Under the pieces are notes generated by a model, which was not told where the DNA came from, searched no databases, and saw nothing but the letters and a program-made list of their open reading frames with translations. Below, piece by piece: positions 1-5,407 of a stretch of DNA of 5,407 bases. The stretch comes from Armatimonadota bacterium (GTDB lineage: Bacteria > Armatimonadota > Armatimonadia > Armatimonadales > Armatimonadaceae), in contig JAURHZ010000161.1 of the NCBI GenBank assembly GCA_030833025.1, positions 1 to 5,407 of the forward strand, read 5' to 3'. Both the position numbers and the translations under genes were made by a program. Within the stretch, counting starts at the first letter, position 1, and each line of letters begins with the position of its first letter.

Positions 1-7
1 CCATCTT

Positions 8-1849
8 TTAGAAACCAGATTTCAGATAAGTGCGACGTGCAATATCATTGCCTGCATCCGCACGCTTGGGATTGTAGCGCCAGACACCTGTTCCAGGCTT
101 TTGTGCGAAGCAATCGTTTGTACTCAAGATGCTCGCTAATTTATGAACGCTGGTACGGCGAATATAGCCCAGCTCGCGAAGCGCTCGCTCAAACGAAACA
201 CCCTTCGGATGATCATCGAGAATCTGAGTCAAAATCACAACCGTCGGATTATCTGATTCTGACTCTTTGTAAACATCTAGCTCTACACAACGCTCGGGAG
301 TCAGAGCATACTCACCATCAAGCAATGGTTCCAGCTTCAAATCAAACTCACCTATTGCTGACAGTTTCGTGATCGTTGCTACATAATCGCAGCGTTCATA
401 CGTACTGAATGCTGGTTGCAACCCGACAATACAGCGAACTCCGTTGCGATTTATGGCAGAACACTGGTAGGAATCACCTTCAATATGAACCGTAAGCGGA
501 GCATATTCGACATCCCACGGAACAATGTCAGGATGGAGCCTACACATTGGTAATAGTCCACTTTCAATGTGCTGTTTGTACAAAGGAAAGGTATACGTCT
601 GAGTCGTCACAGCTCCTGTATAGATCGAACAATCATCAAGGATGTCCTGATTATCCGGATTTGCGACATCAGCCTTCAACGTTCCCACATAAGACTCAGG
701 CGACACCAAATCCTCGACTTGCTCGCCATCTTCAGAAATAAACTCTACACGAGGAAAAGCAAATGCTGTCGTAATCGCAGTGGTGTCGAGCTCCGGTAAA
801 GAATCGGACAGAGCATATCGACCAAAACCAACGGATGTGACGCCGTCGAGCGCTTCGACGATGGCTACATAGTCAGCAGTCTGGGAGTCCAGAATTCCAT
901 AGGACGATATCTGGATATATTTCTGGCTAGTGATTAGGTCAGATTTGATCTTCTCGATGACGGAGGAATCGATTACGACATCAAGAATCGGCTCGACTGC
1001 TGGACTAGACGAAGTCGCATCGTCGGTAAGTGACCCACGCGCGGATGTTGTTAGTTCTGGATGCGGAATCAGACCAGAAACCAATGACCGATATTCGGCT
1101 TCAGTCGTTGACAAAACCCATCGCCCACCCTTTGCTCCACTATGCCAAAGCAAACGGTCATCACGCATCATATTTGCAAGGTCAGAAGCTGTCTCATGTC
1201 CCTTATTGAGCGCCCAATATGCAACAGCCAGTGTCTTGTGCCGAATCGGTTTGTTTTGAATCGCCGTGAGCAAGCGAACGGTAAAGTCCTGAATATTTGA
1301 AAACGAACCTGTCCCAGCTTTCGCCAACAGCGCGGCCAACAAGTCCGCCTTTACGCCGTTCTCGAGCAAAATGTCTTCTTGCTCATCATGGGCAAGCATG
1401 GGTAACCATTCGCTAAGTAGAATCTGGTCGTTAACCAACAACATCCCACTACGAGTGCTGGCAGCGGAGGCTCTTATTGACGATGCAATTGCATCAGCCG
1501 ACTTCCCGATGTGAACAGTTAAAAGCTCCGCAAGATCATCGAGTTTGACTGAACATCCAACAGCTTTTATGACATCGTTACACCAGCGGTCTAGCGACCT
1601 TGCCACGTTATCGCTACACACAGTTAAGTCAAGGTCACCATCTACTACCGTCAGACGGTCAGATGTTTGAACCACTGCTAGTAATGCGTCTACCGGAATA
1701 TTGATCGCATTCGCAACATCCTCAAGTGGACAACGCCCAAGCTTTGTAATGCTTAGCGCAGCTTGGTCAACAACCCATGCCTGAGCACGATCAAGAATCG
1801 ATTCCTTAGCGGCTGACCCCTTCGATGCGTTAGTAACAGATTCAGCCAC
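8..1849 (-). CDS. Uncharacterised protein with several predicted winged-helix-like modules
   Basis: I do not recognise this 613-residue protein as a named family. It has no signal peptide or membrane segment and looks cytosolic. Several stretches read as helices followed by a short beta hairpin with a Gly-rich turn and an aromatic or aliphatic end, the pattern of a winged helix: residues about 15-77, 83-147, 187-248, 295-350 and 535-594. The C-terminal module is clearest: a helical part with the polar turn HPKGVSF, then RRTSVHKLASIL as a possible recognition helix, then a wing ending GTGVWRYNP. A Ser/Thr/Ala-rich linker lies at about 265-287, and residues about 360-520 look beta-rich with scattered Cys (407, 436, 463, 473, 487). 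The start is GTG, chosen because GAGG lies 8 bases upstream; the stop is TAA. The gene follows rimO after two bases, so it is almost certainly co-transcribed. By inference it binds nucleic acid or acts as a protein-interaction scaffold; HARE-HTH-like proteins are a possible comparison. The reading frame is certain, the function is not. Confidence 0.85.
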   Translation of the reverse strand: MAESVTNASKGSAAKESILDRAQAWVVDQAALSITKLGRCPLEDVANAINIPVDALLAVVQTSDRLTVVDGDLDLTVCSDNVARSLDRWCNDVIKAVGCSVKLDDLAELLTVHIGKSADAIASSIRASAASTRSGMLLVNDQILLSEWLPMLAHDEQEDILLENGVKADLLAALLAKAGTGSFSNIQDFTVRLLTAIQNKPIRHKTLAVAYWALNKGHETASDLANMMRDDRLLWHSGAKGGRWVLSTTEAEYRSLVSGLIPHPELTTSARGSLTDDATSSSPAVEPILDVVIDSSVIEKIKSDLITSQKYIQISSYGILDSQTADYVAIVEALDGVTSVGFGRYALSDSLPELDTTAITTAFAFPRVEFISEDGEQVEDLVSPESYVGTLKADVANPDNQDILDDCSIYTGAVTTQTYTFPLYKQHIESGLLPMCRLHPDIVPWDVEYAPLTVHIEGDSYQCSAINRNGVRCIVGLQPAFSTYERCDYVATITKLSAIGEFDLKLEPLLDGEYALTPERCVELDVYKESESDNPTVVILTQILDDHPKGVSFERALRELGYIRRTSVHKLASILSTNDCFAQKPGTGVWRYNPKRADAGNDIARRTYLKSGF

Positions 1850-1851
1850 GT

Positions 1852-3219
1852 TTACGACCTCATTTCAGCAAACACATCGTAGGGTCCTACATCAGTGACC
1901 AAGCCGGATACAAACGTCCCAGGATTAGCCTTGAAATTTCGCACACAAACGGATCCATCAATCTCCGGCGCATCCCGCCATGATCTACCAATGGAATCAT
2001 CACCTACAACCTTTTCAACAAGGATGTCAATCTCACGATCAACGAGCCTCTTGTTGATATCAGTGCTGATACTTTGTTGTAACGCAAGGAGTTCCCTTCG
2101 GCGCGTGTTTGCGATTCGCTTCGGAACGATGGGTTTCATCTCAGCTCCCGGGGTTCCATCTTCTGGCGAATACGTAAACACACCTAAGCGGTCAAATTTC
2201 ATCGCTGTGACGAACTGCATCAAATTTTGAAAAGCGATGTCATCCTCGCCAGGGAATCCCAAAAGAAACGTCGTTCGAATGCTAATGTTAGGCATCAATG
2301 TACGCATCCGATCGAACAATCGTTCATATTGCCCAACCGAGCCACCACGTTTCATCAAGCCGAGCATCCGGTCATCACCATGTTGCAGTGGGATGTCCAT
2401 GTACTTCACGACATTCTCAGTGTTTGCCATTGTCTTGAGGAGACGATCATTTACCATCGTTGGATAGCAGTAGAGTAACCGCACCCACTTCAAGCCTTGG
2501 ATTTCACCAAGACGCTCTAACAAGCGTGGCAAAGCAAGCTCTTTGTACAAGTCCATACCGTATGCAGTCGTATCCTGTGCGATGAGATTCACTTCAACGA
2601 CACCGCGATCGACAAGTACCTTTACTTCATCGATGATTTCCTCAATTGGTTTAGATCGATGCTTTCCACGGAAGGAAGGAATTGCACAGAATGTACACCG
2701 ATGGTCACATCCCTCGGAAACCTTGACATAGGCTGACCATTTATCTCCACCACGTACCGTACGTGGAGGCATTAGCGGGTACTTACCTTCAATCGGATCG
2801 AGCTGTACCGGTACGCTTGTGGCCATCGGCAACATCGTCTTTGTCTGTTGCCTGATTGACTGAGGTCCAAACACCGCATCAACAATACGGTTTCCGCTCT
2901 GAATGCCCAGAATGGCATCCACTTCCGGAATTTCCATTGCTAAGTCATTACCGTAGCGCTGAGCCAAACACCCCGTTACGATAACCTTACCAACTTCACC
3001 ACGCTCTTTACGAGCGACAGCATCAAGAATGGCATTTACGGATTCTTCACGTGCCGACTCGATGAATGCACAGGTGTTGATCACTAAGATGTCGGATGCG
3101 AGTTCACTATCGACGAATTCGACCTGCCCTGTCGCATCTAGGGCCCCCAGCATCTCCTCGGTATCAACCAGGTTTTTCGGGCATCCCAAACTCACAACCC
3201 CAACAGACGATTTCTTCAT
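1852..3219 (-). CDS. rimO: Ribosomal protein S12 methylthiotransferase RimO
   Basis: RimO is a radical-SAM enzyme that adds a methylthio group to the conserved aspartate of ribosomal protein S12 in the cytoplasm. The 455-residue product has the family order. The N-terminal MTTase domain carries cluster cysteines C13 (SLGCPKN), C50 (NTCAF) and C84 (TGCLAQRY). The radical-SAM core carries C171, C175 and C178 in CDHRCTFC. A C-terminal TRAM domain spans about residues 385-455. DIPLQHGDDRML, TTFLLGFPGE and the late DAPEIDG stretch are typical of RimO rather than the related tRNA enzyme MiaB. The length is normal and no key residue is missing. The ATG at 3219 is preferred over an in-frame TTG at 3246 because AAAAGG lies 5 bases before it and the protein then starts just before SVGVVSLGCPKN, as in homologues. 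A likely promoter lies in the gap upstream, and the next gene follows after two bases. Confidence 0.96.
   Translation of the reverse strand: MKKSSVGVVSLGCPKNLVDTEEMLGALDATGQVEFVDSELASDILVINTCAFIESAREESVNAILDAVARKERGEVGKVIVTGCLAQRYGNDLAMEIPEVDAILGIQSGNRIVDAVFGPQSIRQQTKTMLPMATSVPVQLDPIEGKYPLMPPRTVRGGDKWSAYVKVSEGCDHRCTFCAIPSFRGKHRSKPIEEIIDEVKVLVDRGVVEVNLIAQDTTAYGMDLYKELALPRLLERLGEIQGLKWVRLLYCYPTMVNDRLLKTMANTENVVKYMDIPLQHGDDRMLGLMKRGGSVGQYERLFDRMRTLMPNISIRTTFLLGFPGEDDIAFQNLMQFVTAMKFDRLGVFTYSPEDGTPGAEMKPIVPKRIANTRRRELLALQQSISTDINKRLVDREIDILVEKVVGDDSIGRSWRDAPEIDGSVCVRNFKANPGTFVSGLVTDVGPYDVFAEMRS
1857..1861 (-). promoter_or_regulatory. Ribosome binding site for the 613-residue protein
   Basis: On the minus strand GAGGT sits inside the last codons of rimO, with a 7-base gap to the GTG at 1849. 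It matches the anti-Shine-Dalgarno well and supports a GTG start over any internal ATG. Because it overlaps the end of rimO, translation of the two genes is probably coupled. Confidence 0.6.
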
Positions 3220-3223
3220 AAAG

Positions 3224-3230
3224 ACCTTTT
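3224..3230 (-). promoter_or_regulatory. Ribosome binding site deciding the rimO start
   Basis: The minus strand reads AAAAGGT followed shortly by ATG at 3219; AAGG ends 5 bases before the start codon. The upstream TTG alternative at 3246 would place this site inside the gene, so the ATG is the better start. Confidence 0.6.
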
Positions 3231-3273
3231 CGTACCGGCATTCCAAGTTTCGTTGTAAGCCACTAGATGTCCC

Positions 3274-3303
3274 AGTATACTTGGCGGCCTGCCGTGGTGC
3301 CTA
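3274..3303 (-). promoter_or_regulatory. Candidate sigma-70-type promoter for rimO and the following gene
   Basis: On the minus strand TAGGCA (3303-3298, four of six matches to TTGACA) is followed after 18 bases by TATACT (3279-3274, five of six matches to TATAAT). Transcription would start near 3267 and give a leader of about 48 bases before the rimO ATG. The position in the only intergenic gap fits a promoter, but the -35 box is weak and this is a visual consensus match only. Confidence 0.4.
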
Positions 3304-3310
3304 CTCGAGA

Positions 3311-3367
3311 CCACATGACAAATCGCGTTTCGGAGTACTGAAAGTAATGCAAACCGTCGCCATGTGG
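3311..3367. terminator. Imperfect inverted repeat, possible non-canonical terminator of the upstream block
   Basis: CCACATG (3311-3317) is exactly complementary to CATGTGG (3361-3367). Between them are nested shorter pairings: GTTT with AAAC, and TACT with AGTA around a GAA loop near the centre. The element begins 25 bases after the stop codon of the EI24-like gene and ends just before the candidate rimO promoter, the usual place for a terminator. It lacks a following U-run, and the inner stem has mismatches and bulges, so it is not a textbook intrinsic terminator. It could equally be an mRNA-stabilising hairpin, a protein-binding site or chance. Confidence 0.35.
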
Positions 3368-3392
3368 AACAGCGCCGTCTTACGATTGAGAA

Positions 3393-4076
3393 CTAGTCAA
3401 CGGTCCAACTTCGTGTTAGGAGCTGTCCGACAACGATTAGAGGAACCAACGCAATAACTTGCATCAACGGATTATTTAGCAAAATCGCAGCACCAATTCC
3501 AATAAGAACCTCGCGAATGCCAAGGTTTGATCTTATTAGTTTTATGTGTACTAGAAATGAAATTCCCCGGTGCACGACTGCCGGAGTGGTAATCATTACC
3601 AAAGCAGAAAACACCGATGCCACACCGCTTACAATCAGTCCAGCAACTGGAATCATTGCAGCGGTTACAAACGCAACCGCCTGAAGCAATATAAGACACG
3701 TCATCCTAAGGATGGAATCAACCCATTGCTGATGGAGCAGAGTTTCCCGATGGTCATCACGGTGAAGCAACGTATCGATTTTTGTTGCAAGTGGATCAAA
3801 CGCAATTCCCAGAACGAGACTAAGTAGCAGATTGAATACGATTGGAAAGGAAAGTACCCAAGCCAAGATAGCAACGTACTTTCCAACTACATCCCATTCA
3901 CCGGCTAATTCTTTCCAGAGAGGCGTGACGAATAACCAAACAGCAGCTCCCAAGAGCACGTAGACAACTGCAGTCGCTACCAGTGGAAAGAAATAGACCG
4001 ATGCCGGGACTTGCCGTAACAATCCCAACACATCCCAAATGGAATATCGTTTGGTCTCGTTAGCCATTTGTTGCAT
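3393..4076 (-). CDS. EI24/CysZ-like integral membrane protein
   Basis: This 227-residue protein is largely hydrophobic, with membrane stretches at about residues 25-50, 64-92, a long one at 122-167 (probably two helices) and 193-219. The short polar loop LGIAFDPLATKIDTLLHR (about 88-105) resembles the conserved Asp/Pro/Leu loop of the EI24/CysZ family, where the position after the second helix reads similarly. CysZ members move sulfate in proteobacteria; many bacterial EI24 proteins have no known substrate, so no transport role is assigned. The gene overlaps the end of purC by 17 bases and is probably translationally coupled to it. The ATG at 4076 has GGAA 7 bases upstream; the ATG at 4067 (MANETKRY) is also possible and would overlap by 8 bases. 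The stop is TAG, followed by a structured gap. The membrane nature is sure, the family call is moderate. Confidence 0.7.
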   Translation of the reverse strand: MQQMANETKRYSIWDVLGLLRQVPASVYFFPLVATAVVYVLLGAAVWLFVTPLWKELAGEWDVVGKYVAILAWVLSFPIVFNLLLSLVLGIAFDPLATKIDTLLHRDDHRETLLHQQWVDSILRMTCLILLQAVAFVTAAMIPVAGLIVSGVASVFSALVMITTPAVVHRGISFLVHIKLIRSNLGIREVLIGIGAAILLNNPLMQVIALVPLIVVGQLLTRSWTVD

Positions 4077-4977
4077 ACGTCAGTTCCAAGCCAGTAACTC
4101 GCTGATAGGCATCCAGATACTTTGCACGCGTCTGCTCAATAACATCGGATGGAAGTATCGGTGCCGGGTATTGCTTGTTCCAGCCAGTCAATGATTCCAA
4201 ATAGTCTCTGACAAACTGTTTATCAAACGATGGTGGAGAAATTCCGATCTGATATTGGTCAGCAAGCCAATATCGCGATGAATCTGGCGTCAATGCTTCA
4301 TCAATCAAGATTAGCTGACCATTAGGATGAACTCCAAACTCAAACTTAGTATCTGCAAGAATTAGTCCAAGAGGAGCAACCAGCTCCGAAGCATAAGTAT
4401 AGAGTTGTATTGCAGCGGCTTCTACATTAGGGCCGAACCCGCTGGACACCAATGATGCTTCAGCAACGGTAAGAGGCTCATCATGCCCTTCGGTTGCTTT
4501 GGAGCTTGGAGTATAGATCGGTGCTGGTAGTACCTGCGACTCAGACATCCCTAATGGCAGTTCATGTCCCCATAGTTGGCCAGGAGTTTTGCAATACTGC
4601 TTCCAGCCGCTTCCAGAGAGATACCCACGAACTACCGCTTCCACCGCTAACGGTTTTGTACGCTGACACAGCATCACACGCCCATTCAGCCAATCAGACC
4701 ACGTTCCCCCGGCTGCTTCAACTGCCTGCTGAACCTCATTGTCATTTGCACTCACGAGGTGGTTAGGAACGATATGCGATGTCTTCTCAAACCAAAAAGA
4801 CGCGAGCTGAGTTAGAACTTGGCCCTTATTTGGAATGGCCTCTGACATTACTACATCAAATGCGGATATCCGGTCGCTCGCCACCAATAGGAGCAAGTCA
4901 TCACCGATTGCGTAGATATCCCGGACCTTACCTTGTCCGATGTGCGTAAGACCATCGATACGTACCTGTGATGCCAT
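4060..4977 (-). CDS. purC: Phosphoribosylaminoimidazole-succinocarboxamide synthase (SAICAR synthase)
   Basis: PurC joins CAIR and L-aspartate with ATP hydrolysis to make SAICAR in de novo purine synthesis, in the cytoplasm. The 305-residue product starts with the nucleotide-binding loop GQGKVRDIY (14-22) and ASDRISAFD (33-41). It carries both family signatures: PLAVEAVVRGYLSGS (109-123) and LADTKFEFG (207-215). It also has PIYTPSSKATEGHDEP (153-168) and DEALTPDSSRYW (226-237), all typical of the long form that resembles yeast Ade1 (about 300 residues) rather than the roughly 240-residue E. coli type. All expected motifs are intact. The ATG at 4977 is chosen because GGGA lies 7 bases upstream and the protein then starts near the family's usual N-terminus; the in-frame ATG codons at 5007 and 5001 would overlap the previous gene and lack a good site. 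One base separates it from the upstream stop codon, and its 3' end overlaps the EI24-like gene. No other purine gene is visible here. Confidence 0.96.
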   Translation of the reverse strand: MASQVRIDGLTHIGQGKVRDIYAIGDDLLLLVASDRISAFDVVMSEAIPNKGQVLTQLASFWFEKTSHIVPNHLVSANDNEVQQAVEAAGGTWSDWLNGRVMLCQRTKPLAVEAVVRGYLSGSGWKQYCKTPGQLWGHELPLGMSESQVLPAPIYTPSSKATEGHDEPLTVAEASLVSSGFGPNVEAAAIQLYTYASELVAPLGLILADTKFEFGVHPNGQLILIDEALTPDSSRYWLADQYQIGISPPSFDKQFVRDYLESLTGWNKQYPAPILPSDVIEQTRAKYLDAYQRVTGLELTYATNG

Positions 4978-4978
4978 T

Positions 4979-5407
4979 TCAGCGTCCCAAAACCTTTCCA
5001 TATACATCAGAAGCAGTCACCGGACCGTAGTCCCGACTGTCCTCACTCTGCTCCAAGTTATCGCCTAGCACATAGATCCCATTCGGACGGTCTAGGCGAC
5101 ACTCCGGATTACTCGAAGGAAACAAATCTGTCGAAGCAAAGACGCCAAATTTGGTGGCAATTTTGTCTGGCCAACGTGCGGTGCCAGTCTCATTTTGAAT
5201 AAATACAATACGCTTTATGACTGCATTGCCTTCTGAACGGGCTTCATCAGGTTTGAGGACAACAATATCCCCTACATTTAGCACGGGAAACCATTTGTAC
5301 TTTCGCATTATCATCAATGATTCACCACTGCGAAGTGTTGGCATCATGGATTCGCCATCAACGATAACCGTACCAAACAACCTCCATGCGATGGTTCCAC
5401 ATAGGAG
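4979..5407 (-). CDS. Signal peptidase I-family (S26) serine protease, 5' end cut by the window
   Basis: S26 enzymes use a Ser/Lys dyad at the outer face of the cytoplasmic membrane to cleave signal peptides or propeptides. The visible 142 residues contain the nucleophile region VDGESMMPTL, with Ser at codon 5350-5348. The general-base Lys is in AVIKRIV, 45 residues further on, a spacing within the range of short bacterial types. The conserved final box is LGDNLEQSEDSRDYGPV. The frame stays open to the right edge, and the first residues (LLCGTIAWRLFG) look like the end of a membrane anchor. The real start is therefore probably off the window; the internal TTG at 5380 has AGG directly against it and is an unlikely start. 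The protein is small for a general LepB and may be a dedicated processing protease, such as the type found with nickel superoxide dismutase, but no sodN is visible here to support that. The stop TGA lies one base before the purC ATG. Confidence 0.88.
   Translation of the reverse strand, partial: LLCGTIAWRLFGTVIVDGESMMPTLRSGESLMIMRKYKWFPVLNVGDIVVLKPDEARSEGNAVIKRIVFIQNETGTARWPDKIATKFGVFASTDLFPSSNPECRLDRPNGIYVLGDNLEQSEDSRDYGPVTASDVYGKVLGR

Noticed and set aside
844..860. Hairpin CGTCGA-loop-TCGACG within the unknown gene
   Set aside because: A six-base stem in the middle of coding sequence (VEALDG codons) with no regulatory context is expected by chance.
37..1259. Several plus-strand open frames opposite the 613-residue gene
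   Set aside because: They are antisense shadows of a long continuous frame with a good ribosome site; their translations show no domain and many Cys/His/Ser typical of spurious frames.
3220..3246. Nine-residue N-terminal extension of RimO from TTG at 3246
   Set aside because: The ribosome binding site lies inside the extension, and homologues begin close to the SLGCPKN motif, so ATG 3219 is preferred.
3395..3400. TTGACT at the end of the EI24-like gene as a -35 box for rimO
   Set aside because: No -10-like sequence lies 16-18 bases downstream, while TATACT nearer rimO makes a better candidate.
3029..3457. Plus-strand open frame of 142 codons spanning the start of rimO and the intergenic gap
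   Set aside because: Most of it is antisense to rimO or the end of the EI24-like gene, the translation is rich in Ser/Arg/Thr without recognisable motifs, and the gap is better explained by a promoter and hairpin.
4978..5007. Ten-residue N-terminal extension of PurC from ATG 5007
   Set aside because: It overlaps the protease coding end, has no Shine-Dalgarno sequence upstream, and ATG 4977 has GGGA at 7 bases.
5378..5380. TTG at 5380 as the true start of the S26 protease
   Set aside because: The AGG is directly adjacent with no spacer, the frame continues open to the window edge, and the upstream residues look like the end of the membrane anchor expected for this family.

Overview
The window is a compact bacterial chromosome segment in which every gene lies on the minus strand, so transcription runs from high to low coordinates. 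Base composition looks intermediate (by eye, just under 50% G+C; not computed). Several genes have Shine-Dalgarno-like sequences at normal spacing. The content is housekeeping in character: I see no insertion sequence, CRISPR array, phage gene, tRNA or rRNA. The organism cannot be named from this stretch. The long-form PurC, an EI24/CysZ-type membrane protein and an ordinary RimO fit several phyla (Armatimonadota, Chloroflexota or Actinomycetota are guesses only).

Upstream block, in transcription order (5407 down to 3393). It begins with a signal peptidase I-family (S26) serine protease cut by the right edge of the window. Then comes purC (SAICAR synthase, purine biosynthesis), whose ATG lies one base after the protease stop. 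Last is a roughly 227-residue polytopic membrane protein resembling the EI24/CysZ family, which overlaps the end of purC by 17 bases. The tight packing suggests one transcript with translational coupling; its promoter would be off the window.

Gap (3392 to 3220). These 173 bases are the only real intergenic space. They hold a 57-base imperfect inverted repeat just after the upstream block, which may be a non-canonical terminator, followed by a plausible sigma-70-type promoter and a good ribosome binding site for rimO.

Downstream block (3219 to 8). rimO encodes the radical-SAM methylthiotransferase that modifies ribosomal protein S12, with all six cluster cysteines present. Two bases later a GTG codon starts a 613-residue protein I do not recognise. 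It reads as a string of winged-helix-like modules around a beta-rich central part, and it is the most interesting object in the window. Its tight linkage to rimO implies co-expression and, more speculatively, a role connected with nucleic acid or gene expression. I found no convincing evidence of a complete new multi-gene system.
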